A stretch of 64,000 nucleotides of DNA from CBDESN01 sp965242495 (GCA_965242495.1 OZ251446.1:124001-188000), one strand, 5' to 3'; shown: positions 35,113 through 44,683, counted from the first letter of the stretch. Numbers and translations are program-made. The notes: generated by a model not told the origin, from the letters alone.

Positions 35113-36061
35113 ACCGCGCGCGCGGATGGGCGGCGCGGTAGACCGCGGTCAGTCGCTCGACCTCGACCTTGGTATAGCGCTGCGTCGTCGACAGCGACGC
35201 ATGGCCCAGCAGTTCCTGGATCGTCCGCAGATCGCCGCCCGCGGCCAGCAGATGGGTAGCGAAGCTGTGGCGCAGCGCGTGCGGCGTGGCTTCCGGGGGG
35301 AGGCCGAGGGAGGCGCGCAGATTGCGCATCCGGCGTTGCGCCACGCCGGGGTTGAGGCGTCCGCCGCGCGCGCCCACGAATAGCGGGCCGTCTTCGCGTA
35401 TATGGGGGCAGGCGTCCAGATAGTCGCGGATCGCCGCGGCCACGACCGGGAGGACCGGCGCGATGCGCTGCTTGCCGCCCTTGCCGGTCACGACCATGGT
35501 CTCGCCCGAGGGCGCGTCCCGGCGATCGAGGCCGAGCGCTTCGGCGATGCGCAGCCCGCAGCCGTAGAGCAGCGTGAACAGGGCCGCGTCCCGCTTGCCG
35601 ATCCAGGGCGCGCCCTCGCCATCGGGCGTCTCCGCCGCCCGCAGCAGTTCCGCCGCTTCGTCCGCCGCCACCGGCTTGGGCACCGGTTGCGGCAGCCTGG
35701 GGGTGCGCACCGAAGCGATCGCGGCGTTCTGCGCCCGGCCGGTGCGGTCCAGGAAGCGGAAGAAGCTGCGCAGCGCCGAGAACCCGCGCGCCGCCGAAGT
35801 CCGCGCCGCCCCGGAGAGCGCGCGCCGGGCCAGATAGCTGCGGAAGTCGGCCGCGCTCAGCCCGGCCAGCGTAGCCAAGCCTGCGAGCTCGCCGAAATGG
35901 TCGCGCAGGAAGCCGAGGAACGCCGCCAGGTCGCGCGAATAGGCGTCGAACGTGTTGGCCGATACCCGCCGCTCGTCGGCGAGCCAACCCTGCCAGTCGC
36001 CGATCGCGCGCCGCAGCTCGTCGTCGGCGTCGAAGACGACGGGAGCGATGCGGTCGGCCAT
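35084..36061 (-). CDS. xerC: Site-specific tyrosine recombinase XerC
   Basis: 325 residues. The N-terminal SAM-like DNA-binding domain (residues 15-110) is followed by a catalytic domain with R171 (GCGLRIAEAL), a Lys in TGKGGKQR, H261 and R264 (HALRHSFATHLL), H287 (LLGHASL) and nucleophile Y296 (TTQRYTKV). With XerD it resolves chromosome dimers at dif. Its place between core genes rather than at a phage border, and the full-length XerC character, argue against a phage integrase. It is downstream of fsa on the same strand by 12 bp. Confidence 0.93.
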   Translation of the reverse strand: MADRIAPVVFDADDELRRAIGDWQGWLADERRVSANTFDAYSRDLAAFLGFLRDHFGELAGLATLAGLSAADFRSYLARRALSGAARTSAARGFSALRSFFRFLDRTGRAQNAAIASVRTPRLPQPVPKPVAADEAAELLRAAETPDGEGAPWIGKRDAALFTLLYGCGLRIAEALGLDRRDAPSGETMVVTGKGGKQRIAPVLPVVAAAIRDYLDACPHIREDGPLFVGARGGRLNPGVAQRRMRNLRASLGLPPEATPHALRHSFATHLLAAGGDLRTIQELLGHASLSTTQRYTKVEVERLTAVYRAAHPRARSSGGPERRT

Positions 36062-36073
36062 GCTCGTCCCGCG

Positions 36074-36736
36074 TCAGGAGTCGAGGATCGACTGGCCGGT
36101 CCGGCCCCAGTCGGCGAGAAAGGCGTCCAGCCCCCGGTCGGTCAGCGGGTGGTCGAACAACTGTCGCAGCACCTGGGGCGGCAGCGTCGCGACATGCGCC
36201 CCCAGCTTCGCCGCCTCGACGATCTGGTTGGGACTCCGCACCGAGGCGACCAGCACTTCGGTGGCGAAATCGTCGTAGCGGCGGTAGATCTCCACGATGT
36301 CGGCGATCAGCCTCATGCCGTCCCGGCCGATGTCGTCGAGTCGGCCGATGAAGGGCGACACATAGGCCGCGCCGGCCTTGGCGGCGAGGATCGCCTGGCC
36401 GGCGGAAAAGCACAGGGTGACGTTGACCCGCGCGCCGTCGCCCGCCAGCACCCGGCAGGTCTTGAGGCCGTCCGGCGTCAGCGGCACCTTGACGGCGACG
36501 TTGGTCGCGAGCTGCGCCAGCTTGCGGCCTTCCCGGACCATGGTCTCGTGGTCGGTCGCGGTGACTTCCGCGCTCACCGGCCCGTCCACCAGGTCGCAGA
36601 TTTCGCGGACGACCTCGAGGAGCTTGCGGCCGGTGCGGGCTACGAGCGATGGATTCGTGGTCACGCCGTCCACCAGCCCCGATTCGGCGAGGTCGCGGAT
36701 TTCGCTCGCGTCGGCGGTGTCGACGAAGAATTTCAT
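36074..36736 (-). CDS. Fructose-6-phosphate aldolase-like transaldolase (TalC/Fsa type)
   Basis: 220 residues, opening MKFFVDTADASEIRDL. The Schiff-base lysine is K83 in NVAVKVPLT, and PNQIVEAAKLGAHVAT is the conserved C-terminal block. The short transaldolases act in the pentose phosphate pathway or as fructose-6-phosphate aldolases; which applies is not decidable. It is transcribed away from priA and probably together with xerC. Confidence 0.92.
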   Translation of the reverse strand: MKFFVDTADASEIRDLAESGLVDGVTTNPSLVARTGRKLLEVVREICDLVDGPVSAEVTATDHETMVREGRKLAQLATNVAVKVPLTPDGLKTCRVLAGDGARVNVTLCFSAGQAILAAKAGAAYVSPFIGRLDDIGRDGMRLIADIVEIYRRYDDFATEVLVASVRSPNQIVEAAKLGAHVATLPPQVLRQLFDHPLTDRGLDAFLADWGRTGQSILDS

Positions 36737-36809
36737 GCGTTGCCTCGCCGGTGGCGGCGGACCGCGGCGGAGCGCTTGCGCCCGGCCCGGGACAAGATAA
36801 ACCTAGCCT

Positions 36810-39029
36810 ATGCCGAACTCCGACGCCAGCGCGCGGCCCGACGGCGCAACCGGCCTCCTGGCGGTGCAGCTGCCTTTGCCGCTGGGGCCCTACGATTACC
36901 GCGTGCCCGAGGGCCTGGCCCCGAGGCCCGGCGATTTCGTCCGGGTGCCGTTGGGGGCCCGCCGCGTCGTCGGCGTGGCCTGGGGCGCGGGCGGCGGCGG
37001 CGTCGATGCCGGAAAGCTCCGCGACGTCCTGGCGGTGCTGGATGCGCCGCCGCTGCCCGAGGATCTCCGGCAGCTGATCGCCTGGACGGCGAACTACACC
37101 CTGTCGCCGCAGGGTTCGGTGCTGCGCATGGCCATGAGCGTCCCCGCCGCCCTGGAGCCCGGCAAGGCGGATACGGCCTATATGCTCGCGGACGGCGGCG
37201 ACTCGGCGCGCGGGCGAATCAGGCGGACGCCTGCGCGGAGCCGCGTGCTGGACGTTCTCGCCGACGGTCGCCCGCGCCGCCTGCCGGAGATCCGGATCGC
37301 CGCCGGGGTGGGGGCGAGCGTCGTCCGGGGCCTCGCCGACGCCGGCCTCCTGCGGCCCGTCGCCGTCGCGCCCGAACCCCGGTTCGAGACCCTGGACTGG
37401 CGTCGGGCGGGCCATGCGCTGTCGCCCGCGCAGGCCGCCGCCGCCGCCGCCCTTCGCCGTCGGGTGGGCGACGGCGAGACGTCCGCCTTCAGCGTCGCCC
37501 TGCTCGACGGCGTAACCGGGTCGGGCAAGACCGAAGTCTATTTCGAGGCCGTCGCCGCGGCGCTCGCCGCGGGCCGCCAGGCGCTGGTGCTGCTGCCCGA
37601 GATCGCGCTTACCTCGCAATGGCTGGAGCGTTTCGAAGGCCGCTTCGGCGCCAGGCCGGCGGCTTGGCACTCGGAACTTCCGGCGGCCCGGCGCCGCGAC
37701 ACCTGGCGGGCGGTGGCGAGCGGCGCCGTCCGCGTCCTGGTCGGCGCGCGCTCCGCCTTGTTCCTCCCGTTCCGCGAGCTCGGCCTGATCGTCGTCGACG
37801 AAGAGCACGACCAGAGCTTCAAACAGGAGGACGGAGTCGTCTACAACGCGCGCGACATGGCCGTCGTCCGCGGGCGGACGGGCCGCTTTCCCGTGGTGCT
37901 CGCCTCGGCGACCCCGTCGCTGGAGACCGTGGTCAACTGCCGGGCCGGCCGCTACGAGCGGTTGCGCCTGCCGGAACGTCACGGCGGGGCGGCGCTTCCC
38001 CGCGTCGCCGCGATCGACATGCGGCGGCAGAGTCTCGATCGCCAAGCGTGGCTGTCGCCGGCGTTGCGGAGCGAGCTCGAACGCACCCTGGCGGCGCGCC
38101 ATCAGGCGTTGCTGTTCCTGAACCGCCGGGGTTACGCGCCGCTCACCTTGTGCCGCGCCTGCGGTCACCGCCTGGCCTGCCCGCAATGCAGCGCCTGGCT
38201 GGTCGAGCACCGGCTCGCGGGCCGGCTGGAATGTCACCACTGCGGCCGCGCGACCGCGCCGCTCCGGGTCTGCCCCGACTGCGGCGCCGAAGACTCCTTC
38301 GCCGCCTGCGGCCCCGGCGTCGAGCGTTTGGCCGAGGAGGCCGCGGGTCTGTTCCCCGCGGCCCGGATCGCGGTCATGGCGAGCGATACGATTCACGGCC
38401 CGTCGGCGGCCGCGGCGTTCGTCGCCCGGATGCAATCGCGCGAAATCGACGTCCTGATTGGCACCCAGATCGTCGCCAAGGGCCATCACTTCCCGTATCT
38501 GACCCTGGTCGGCGTCGTCGATGCCGATCTGGGCCTCGCCGGGGGCGATCTGCGCGCGGCCGAACGCACCTATCAGATGCTGCAACAGGTCGCCGGGCGC
38601 GCCGGCCGGGCGAGCTTCCCCGGATCGGTCTGGTTGCAGACCTACGCGCCCGAACACCCGGTCATCCGCGCGTTGATCGAGGGTGATCGCGACGGCTTCG
38701 TCCGCGCCGAGTCGGCGGCGCGCGAACGCCACGCCATGCCGCCGTTCGGCCGGCTGGCCGCGGTCGTCCTGTCGGGGCGCGACCTCGCGGCGGTCGAGGC
38801 GGCGGGCGGGGCGTTGGGCCGCGCCGCCCCGCGCGCCGAAGGCGTCGACGTGCTCGGTCCGGCCCCGGCTCCGCTCGCTTTGCTGCGCGGCCGCCATCGC
38901 CGTCGGCTACTGCTGAAGGCGCGCAGGGACACGGCCGTCCAGCCGATCCTCCGTCGCTGGCTCGCCGGCGTCCGCCTGCCCCGCGGCGTCCGCGTCCAGG
39001 TCGACGTGGACCCTTACGGCTTTCTGTAG
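36810..39029 (+). CDS. priA: Primosomal replication restart helicase PriA
   Basis: 739 residues. The N-terminal 3'-DNA-binding part (LPLPLGPYDYRVPEGL) is followed by a superfamily 2 helicase core: Walker A GVTGSGKTEVYF, DEAH-type box VVDEEHDQSFKQ and motif III SATPS. Eight cysteines bind zinc (CRACGHRLACPQC...CHHCGRA...CPDCG). The C-terminal helicase half contains GTQIVAKGHHFP. It reloads the replisome at collapsed forks. The order xerC-fsa-priA-atp is a common alphaproteobacterial arrangement. Confidence 0.96.
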   Translation: MPNSDASARPDGATGLLAVQLPLPLGPYDYRVPEGLAPRPGDFVRVPLGARRVVGVAWGAGGGGVDAGKLRDVLAVLDAPPLPEDLRQLIAWTANYTLSPQGSVLRMAMSVPAALEPGKADTAYMLADGGDSARGRIRRTPARSRVLDVLADGRPRRLPEIRIAAGVGASVVRGLADAGLLRPVAVAPEPRFETLDWRRAGHALSPAQAAAAAALRRRVGDGETSAFSVALLDGVTGSGKTEVYFEAVAAALAAGRQALVLLPEIALTSQWLERFEGRFGARPAAWHSELPAARRRDTWRAVASGAVRVLVGARSALFLPFRELGLIVVDEEHDQSFKQEDGVVYNARDMAVVRGRTGRFPVVLASATPSLETVVNCRAGRYERLRLPERHGGAALPRVAAIDMRRQSLDRQAWLSPALRSELERTLAARHQALLFLNRRGYAPLTLCRACGHRLACPQCSAWLVEHRLAGRLECHHCGRATAPLRVCPDCGAEDSFAACGPGVERLAEEAAGLFPAARIAVMASDTIHGPSAAAAFVARMQSREIDVLIGTQIVAKGHHFPYLTLVGVVDADLGLAGGDLRAAERTYQMLQQVAGRAGRASFPGSVWLQTYAPEHPVIRALIEGDRDGFVRAESAARERHAMPPFGRLAAVVLSGRDLAAVEAAGGALGRAAPRAEGVDVLGPAPAPLALLRGRHRRRLLLKARRDTAVQPILRRWLAGVRLPRGVRVQVDVDPYGFL

Positions 39030-39202
39030 ACCCGCGGAGCGTGCGCGCCGCGCCCCCGAAGAGGTCCCCGATGTCGCCCCCGAAGGCGTCGCCGGGCGGC
39101 GACGCTTCGCTGTCCCGATTTTTTCGCCGCGGCGGCATTTTTCGCTTGATATTCGACGGAATTTCTGTTACGGTCCTTCCATATTCGAAGACTGCCGATG
39201 GA

Positions 39203-39234
39203 GCCCCGGGGGCAGGCTGTCCGCGGGGCCTTTT
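39203..39234 (+). terminator. Terminator-like hairpin with T-run
   Basis: GCCCCG at 39203-39208 pairs with CGGGGC at 39224-39229, and TTTT follows at 39231. It lies about 175 bp after priA. It may end priA transcripts or a short RNA starting near 39180 (a TTGATA element is at 39146). Confidence 0.5.
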
Positions 39235-39295
39235 CTTGGCGCCGGCCCGACCGTCGGCGCGACCGGCCCTGTTGCGCCGGGGAGAGGAGAGACGC

Positions 39296-39460
39296 ATGAC
39301 GCCGCAGAACGCCGGCCCGTTCGATCCCGCATGTCGCGCCGCGCCGCGCAGACGCCCTCGCGGGTCCGTTTCGGGCCGCGAATCCGCCCTGCTTTTCGTC
39401 TGCTTTCGCCCTGCTTCCGGCCCGTTTTCGCCCTGCTTTTTTCCTGTTTTTTCGGCGTAA
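39296..39460 (+). CDS. Short open frame (54 codons), unknown
   Basis: An ATG preceded by GGAGAGGAGAG opens a 54-residue peptide beginning MTPQNAGPFDPAC, with an arginine-rich centre and a phenylalanine/cysteine-rich end. The latter reflects the repeated CCTGCTTTT tracts underneath and may be accidental. No family is recognised. The strong ribosome-binding site is the only real support. Confidence 0.25.
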   Translation: MTPQNAGPFDPACRAAPRRRPRGSVSGRESALLFVCFRPASGPFSPCFFPVFSA

Positions 39461-39693
39461 ACTATTGATTTATATGAAAATGATGAAATTTTCGGTATTG
39501 AAGTCGCGTTTTCTTCCCGCCATGCCGCCGGGCCGCCGCCCCGTTTCTTGCCGCCGGATGCGGCTTGCGCCGCGCGGGGCGCGCGTGTTAGGTATCGTCG
39601 TCCTTCGGACAGGGACGCCCTGCGCCCCGCGGAGACGTCCGCAGCGCCGAAGACGCGACGGAACTTCCGCCCAACGTTCGAGAGTCGATCGAA

Positions 39694-40254
39694 GTGTCTT
39701 CTGAACCGGTTGGCGTGTCCGGGCTTGCGGGCCGATACGCCGGCGCGCTGTTCGAATTGGCCGAAGAGGGAAACGCCGTCGACCGGGTGGCGGACGATCT
39801 GGCGCGCTTGCTGGCGATGGTCTCGGAGTCGGCGGCGTTTGCGCGGCTGCTGGCAAGCCCGGTGATCGCGCGCGAGGATCAGGCGCGGGCGGTGGACGCG
39901 GTGATGCGCCGCGCCGAGCTGTCGGATCTGACCTGTCGTTTCGTCGGGCTGGTCGCCCGTAACCGCCGGCTCGCTGCGCTCGCCGAGATGATCGCCGCCT
40001 ATCGGGCGTTGCTCGCCGCCCGGCGCGGCGAGACCGCCGCCGACGTGGTTTCGGCGGTGCCGTTGAGCGCGGCCCAGCGCGCGACGCTCGAACAGGCGCT
40101 CCGCCGCGCGGCCGGCGGGCGGGTCGCGATCCGGACCTCGGTCGATGCCGGTCTGCTCGGCGGGTTGGTGGTCCGGATCGGCTCGCGCATGATCGACTCC
40201 TCGCTCGGGAGCAAGCTGGAGAAGTTACGGTTGGTGTTGAAAGGGGCAGCGTGA
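39694..40254 (+). CDS. atpH: ATP synthase F1 delta subunit
   Basis: 186 residues from a GTG at 39694. The helical N-terminal domain (SGLAGRYAGALFELAEE) binds the top of the alpha3beta3 head; the C-terminal block RIGSRMIDSSLGSKLEKL is the family signature and binds the peripheral stalk. First gene of the F1 operon; the Fo genes lie elsewhere, as is normal in alphaproteobacteria. Its TGA overlaps the atpA ATG by one base. Confidence 0.95.
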   Translation: MSSEPVGVSGLAGRYAGALFELAEEGNAVDRVADDLARLLAMVSESAAFARLLASPVIAREDQARAVDAVMRRAELSDLTCRFVGLVARNRRLAALAEMIAAYRALLAARRGETAADVVSAVPLSAAQRATLEQALRRAAGGRVAIRTSVDAGLLGGLVVRIGSRMIDSSLGSKLEKLRLVLKGAA

Positions 40255-41789
40255 TGGACCTCCGCGCCGCGGAAATCTCCGCCATCCTCAAAGAGCAGAT
40301 CGCGAATTTCGGCGCCGACGTCGAGATCGCCGAAGTCGGGCAGGTGCTGTCCGTCGGCGACGGCATCGCTCGCGTCTACGGGCTGGACAACGTCCAGGCC
40401 GGCGAAATGGTCGAGTTTCCCGGCGGCATTCGCGGCATGGCGCTCAACCTCGAGGCGGACAACGTGGGCGTCGTGATCTTCGGCGACGACCGCACCATCA
40501 AGGAGGGCGATACCGTCAAGCGCACCGGCGCGATCGTCGACGTCCCGGTGGGCAAGGGGTTGCTCGGGCGCGTGGTCGATGCGCTCGGCAACCCGATCGA
40601 CGGCAAGGGGCCGATCGAGGCCGCCGAACGCCGCCGCGTCGAGGTCAAGGCGCCCGGGGTGATCCCCCGGCGCTCGGTCCACGAACCGGTCCAGACCGGG
40701 ATCAAGGCGATCGACAGCCTGATCCCGATCGGCCGCGGGCAGCGCGAACTCATCATCGGCGACCGCCAGACCGGCAAGACCGCGGTCGCGATCGACACCA
40801 TCATCAACCAACGCGAGGTCAACCGGGCGGGCGACGAGACGTCCAGCCTCTACTGCATCTACGTCGCCATCGGGCAGAAGCGCTCGACCGTGGCCCAGGT
40901 CGTCAAGGCGCTCGAGGAAAACGGCGCCATGGAATACGCCGTCGTGGTCGCCGCCTCGGCCTCGGAGCCCGCGCCCTTGCAGTTCCTCGCCCCCTATGCC
41001 GGCTGCGCGATGGGCGAGTATTTCCGCGACAACGGCATGCACGCGGTCATCATCTACGACGACTTGTCGAAGCAGGCCGTCGCCTACCGGCAGATGTCGC
41101 TGCTGCTGCGGCGCCCGCCGGGCCGCGAGGCCTATCCCGGCGACGTGTTCTACCTGCACTCGCGCCTGCTGGAGCGCGCCGCGAAGCTGAACGACGATCA
41201 TGGCGCGGGCTCGCTCACGGCCCTGCCGATCGTCGAGACCCAGGCCAACGACGTCTCCGCCTATATTCCCACCAACGTGATCTCGATCACCGACGGCCAG
41301 ATCTTCCTTGAGACCGACCTGTTCTACGCCGGCGTCCGGCCGGCGGTGAATGTCGGGATTTCGGTCAGCCGCGTCGGCTCCGCGGCGCAGATCAAGGCGA
41401 TGAAGCAGGTCGCCGGCAGCGTCAAGCTCGAACTCGCCCAATATCGCGAAATGGCCGCCTTCGCGCAGTTCGCCTCCGACCTCGACGCCGCGACCCAGCG
41501 GCTGCTCAACCGCGGCGCGCGGCTGACCGAGCTTCTCAAGCAGCCGCAATTCTCGCCCCTCCCGGTGGAGGAGCAGGTGGTCGCCATCTTCGCCGGGGTC
41601 AACGGCTATCTCGACGGCTTGCCGGTCGAGGCCGTGACCCGGTTCGAGCAGGGCTTTCTCGGCGAGCTGCGCGCCAACCGGGGCGACCTGCTGCGGGCGA
41701 TCCGCGACGAGCGCGAACTGTCCGGCGAAACCGAGGGCAAGCTGAAGGACGCCCTCGACGCCTATGCCGGGACCTTCGCCGCGGCTTGA
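40254..41789 (+). CDS. atpA: ATP synthase F1 alpha subunit
   Basis: 511 residues, opening MDLRAAEISAILKEQIANF. Walker A is GDRQTGKTAVAID, and the regulatory/catalytic-interface segment has the arginine finger in ISVSRVGSAAQ. Non-catalytic nucleotide-binding subunit of F1. The ATG at 40254 is preferred to the in-frame GTG directly upstream because it matches the family start. Confidence 0.97.
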   Translation: MDLRAAEISAILKEQIANFGADVEIAEVGQVLSVGDGIARVYGLDNVQAGEMVEFPGGIRGMALNLEADNVGVVIFGDDRTIKEGDTVKRTGAIVDVPVGKGLLGRVVDALGNPIDGKGPIEAAERRRVEVKAPGVIPRRSVHEPVQTGIKAIDSLIPIGRGQRELIIGDRQTGKTAVAIDTIINQREVNRAGDETSSLYCIYVAIGQKRSTVAQVVKALEENGAMEYAVVVAASASEPAPLQFLAPYAGCAMGEYFRDNGMHAVIIYDDLSKQAVAYRQMSLLLRRPPGREAYPGDVFYLHSRLLERAAKLNDDHGAGSLTALPIVETQANDVSAYIPTNVISITDGQIFLETDLFYAGVRPAVNVGISVSRVGSAAQIKAMKQVAGSVKLELAQYREMAAFAQFASDLDAATQRLLNRGARLTELLKQPQFSPLPVEEQVVAIFAGVNGYLDGLPVEAVTRFEQGFLGELRANRGDLLRAIRDERELSGETEGKLKDALDAYAGTFAAA

Positions 41790-41804
41790 GCGCGGCGGCC
41801 TTTC

Positions 41805-42701
41805 ATGCCCGGCCTCAAGGACCTCCGCAACCGGATCAACAGCGTCAAGTCGACGCAGAAGATCACTTCGGCGATGAAGATGGTCGCCGCGGCCAAGCTG
41901 CGCCGCGCCCAGGAACAGGCCGAGGCGGCCCGGCCCTACGCCGAACGCATGGAGCGCATGTTGGGATCGCTGGCGTCGTCGTTCGCGGGCGCCGAGGGCG
42001 CCCCGCCGTTGCTTGCGGGGACCGGCCGCGACGCGGTCCATCTCGTCGTCGTCGCGACGTCGGATCGTGGGCTGTGCGGCGGATTCAACTCGTCGATCGT
42101 CCGCGCCGCGCGCAACGCCGTCCGGGCGCTCCGGCAGGACGGCAAGGAGGTCGCGATTCTGTGCGTCGGCCGCAAGGGCCGCGCCCAGCTGGCGCGCGAC
42201 TTCGGTAGCCTGATCGTCGACGCCATCGACGACCTCGGCAAGCCGCGCCTCGGTTTCGACGACGCCCGGACGGTAGCCCGGCGCGTCCTCGGGATGTTCG
42301 ACGACGGCGCGTTCGACGTCTGCACGGTGTTCTACAACCGCTTCCAGTCGGTGATGCGCCAGGTGCCGACCGGGCGGCAGCTGATCCCGTTCTCGCCGCC
42401 GGCCGACGACGACTCCGATTCGGGCCCCGCCGCGCAGGGTGCCCCGGCGGTCTACGAATACGAGCCCGAGGAGGAGGAGATCCTGGCCCGGCTTCTGCCC
42501 CTCAACCTGTCGGTGCAGATCTACCGCGCTTTGCTCGAGAACGCCGCCAGCGAGCAGGGCGCCCGCATGGCGGCCATGGACAACGCGACCCGCAACGCCG
42601 GCGACATGATCGACCGGCTGACGCTGAACTACAACCGCACGCGCCAAGCGCAGATCACCAAGGAGCTGATCGAGATCGTATCCGGCGCGGAGGCGCTCTA
42701 G
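41805..42701 (+). CDS. atpG: ATP synthase F1 gamma subunit
   Basis: 298 residues. The N-terminal coiled coil (LRNRINSVKSTQKITSAMKM) and C-terminal NRTRQAQITKELIEIV form the rotating shaft. The central domain has SDRGLCGGFNSS. An acidic loop (residues about 203-225, DDDSDSG...EPEEEE) is a modest insertion also found in other alphaproteobacteria. It lies 15 bp after atpA. Confidence 0.96.
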   Translation: MPGLKDLRNRINSVKSTQKITSAMKMVAAAKLRRAQEQAEAARPYAERMERMLGSLASSFAGAEGAPPLLAGTGRDAVHLVVVATSDRGLCGGFNSSIVRAARNAVRALRQDGKEVAILCVGRKGRAQLARDFGSLIVDAIDDLGKPRLGFDDARTVARRVLGMFDDGAFDVCTVFYNRFQSVMRQVPTGRQLIPFSPPADDDSDSGPAAQGAPAVYEYEPEEEEILARLLPLNLSVQIYRALLENAASEQGARMAAMDNATRNAGDMIDRLTLNYNRTRQAQITKELIEIVSGAEAL

Positions 42702-42769
42702 CGGCGAAAATTTATAGATGCGCGAACGCCGTCGCGACCATCAAGCGGCTTGCTTCGACGGGGGAGACA

Positions 42770-44212
42770 ATGGCGACACCGATGAATCCGACCGGGGCGA
42801 ACCCGACGGGGAAGATCACCCAGGTGCTGGGCGCCGTGGTGGACGTCCGCTTCGACGGCCATTTGCCGGCGATCCTCAACGCGCTGCATTGCGACAACGC
42901 GGGCGGCCGCCTGGTGCTCGAAGTGGCGCAGCATCTCGGCCAGAACACCGTCCGCAGCGTGGCGATGGACACCACCGACGGCTTGGTCCGGGGTCTCGAC
43001 GTGACCGATACCGGCGGCCCGATCACGGTGCCGGTCGGCCCCGACACGCTGGGCCGGATGCTCAACGTCGTCGGCGACCCGATCGACGAGCGCGGCCCGG
43101 TCGCCTCGAACAAGAGCCTGCCCATCCATCGCGATGCGCCGGTCTTCACCGATCAATCGACCGATACCGAGATCCTGATCACCGGGATCAAGGTGGTGGA
43201 CCTGCTGGCCCCCTACGCCAAGGGCGGAAAGATCGGCCTGTTCGGCGGCGCCGGCGTGGGCAAGACCGTCATCATCATGGAGTTGATCAACAACATCGCC
43301 AAGGCGCATGGCGGCTACTCGGTGTTCGCCGGCGTGGGCGAGCGCACGCGCGAAGGCAACGACCTCTACCACGAGATGCTGGAATCGGGGGTGATCGACT
43401 TCGAGGGCGACTCGAAGGCGGCCCTGGTTTACGGCCAGATGAACGAGCCGCCGGGCGCGCGCGCGCGCGTCGGCCTGACTGGCCTCACGCTGGCGGAGTA
43501 TTTCCGCGACGACGAAGGCCAGGACGTGCTGCTGTTCATCGACAACATCTTCCGCTTCACCCAGGCGGGATCGGAAGTGTCGGCCCTGCTCGGGCGCATC
43601 CCCTCCGCGGTGGGGTATCAGCCGACGCTGGCGACCGATATGGGCGCGTTGCAGGAGCGCATCACCACGACCAGGAAGGGGTCGATCACCTCGGTGCAGG
43701 CGATCTACGTGCCGGCCGACGACCTGACCGACCCGGCCCCGGCGACCTCCTTCTCGCATCTGGATGCGACGACGGTGCTGTCCCGCCAGATCGCCGAGCT
43801 CGGGATCTATCCGGCGGTCGATCCGCTGGATTCGACGTCGCGGATCCTGGAGCCGCGCGTCGTCGGCGAGGAGCACTACCGGATCGCGCGCGAGGTCCAG
43901 CGCGTCCTCCAGACCTACAAGTCGTTGCAGGACATCATCGCCATCCTCGGGATGGAGGAGCTGTCCGAGGAGGACAAGCTGATCGTCGCGCGCGCGCGCA
44001 AGATCCAGCGCTTCCTGTCGCAACCCTTCCACGTCGCCGAGGTGTTCACCGGGCACCCGGGCGTCTTCGTCGACCTCGAGGATACGATCAAGGGGTTCAA
44101 GGGCCTCGTCGAGGGCGAGTACGACGATCTGCCCGAAGCGGCCTTCTACATGGTCTCGACCATCGAAAGCGCGGTCGAGAAGGCCAAGCGAATGGCCGCC
44201 GAGGCCGCCTGA
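42770..44212 (+). CDS. atpD: ATP synthase F1 beta subunit
   Basis: 480 residues. Walker A GGAGVGKTVIIMEL, Walker B LLFIDNIFRF and the catalytic GERTREGNDL are intact. It holds the catalytic sites. A short N-terminal extension (MATPMNPTGANPTG) precedes the usual start. It follows atpG by 68 bp, the largest gap in the operon. Confidence 0.97.
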   Translation: MATPMNPTGANPTGKITQVLGAVVDVRFDGHLPAILNALHCDNAGGRLVLEVAQHLGQNTVRSVAMDTTDGLVRGLDVTDTGGPITVPVGPDTLGRMLNVVGDPIDERGPVASNKSLPIHRDAPVFTDQSTDTEILITGIKVVDLLAPYAKGGKIGLFGGAGVGKTVIIMELINNIAKAHGGYSVFAGVGERTREGNDLYHEMLESGVIDFEGDSKAALVYGQMNEPPGARARVGLTGLTLAEYFRDDEGQDVLLFIDNIFRFTQAGSEVSALLGRIPSAVGYQPTLATDMGALQERITTTRKGSITSVQAIYVPADDLTDPAPATSFSHLDATTVLSRQIAELGIYPAVDPLDSTSRILEPRVVGEEHYRIAREVQRVLQTYKSLQDIIAILGMEELSEEDKLIVARARKIQRFLSQPFHVAEVFTGHPGVFVDLEDTIKGFKGLVEGEYDDLPEAAFYMVSTIESAVEKAKRMAAEAA

Positions 44213-44214
44213 GC

Positions 44215-44628
44215 ATGGCCGACAGGATCGAGTTCGAGCTGGTCTCGCCCGAACGGCTGCTGCTCTCGCAACCGGTGGGCATGGTCGTCGTGCCGGGCGG
44301 CGAGGGCGATTTCGGCGTGCTCCCCGGCCATGCGCCGATGATCTCGACGATCCGCGCCGGCGTCATCGCGACCTACGAGGACGGCCGGGTCGACCGGCGC
44401 ATCTTCGTCGCCGGCGGGTTCGCCGAGGTGACGCCCGAGCGCTGCGCGGTGCTGGCCGAGGAAGCGGAGCCTCTCGATTCGATCGACGCGGCCCAGGCCG
44501 AAGCGCGGGTCGCGGCCGCCGGCGAAGCGGTCGAGGCCGCGCGCGCCGACGAGGAGCGGGCGGCGGCGGAAGCGCGCCTCGCCATAGCCCAGGCGCTTCG
44601 CCGGGCGGTCGATGCGGCGCCGCGCTGA
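44215..44628 (+). CDS. atpC: ATP synthase F1 epsilon subunit
   Basis: 137 residues. N-terminal beta-sandwich (FELVSPERLLLSQPVGMVVVPGGEGDFGVLPGHAP) and a C-terminal alanine/glutamate-rich helical hairpin that can inhibit rotation. The ATG lies 2 bp after the atpD stop. It ends the operon. Confidence 0.95.
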   Translation: MADRIEFELVSPERLLLSQPVGMVVVPGGEGDFGVLPGHAPMISTIRAGVIATYEDGRVDRRIFVAGGFAEVTPERCAVLAEEAEPLDSIDAAQAEARVAAAGEAVEAARADEERAAAEARLAIAQALRRAVDAAPR

Positions 44629-44655
44629 GCCCGCCCCAACGCGCCGACCCGGCGA

Positions 44656-44683
44656 TTGCGCGGGACGGTCGGTTTCATAGAAT
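44656..44683 (+). promoter_or_regulatory. Predicted promoter of the ferritin-like gene
   Basis: TTGCGC at 44656-44661 and TAGAAT at 44678-44683 with a 16-bp spacer; the start would be near 44690, 27 bp before the GTG at 44717. Confidence 0.45.

Larger units (their letters stand above)
39030..39693 (+). other. Intergenic region between priA and the atp operon
   Basis: 664 bp with three things of note: a terminator-like hairpin (39203-39234), a short open frame with a strong ribosome-binding site (39296-39460) and an AT-rich patch around 39430-39490 that stands out from the GC-rich surroundings. The decamer CGCCCTGCTT recurs three times between 39387 and 39440. A weak promoter-like match (TTGCGC, then TAGGTA 18 bp later) ends near 39595 and could drive atpH. 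No known RNA family is recognised. Confidence 0.5.

Noticed and set aside
35084..36061. Phage or island integrase
   Set aside because: The tyrosine recombinase has full XerC features and sits in the conserved xerC-fsa-priA neighbourhood, with no phage genes or attachment repeats nearby.
35109..38897. Very long minus-strand open frame opposite priA
   Set aside because: Antisense shadow of priA and of xerC/fsa in another frame; Arg/Gly-rich, without a recognisable domain.
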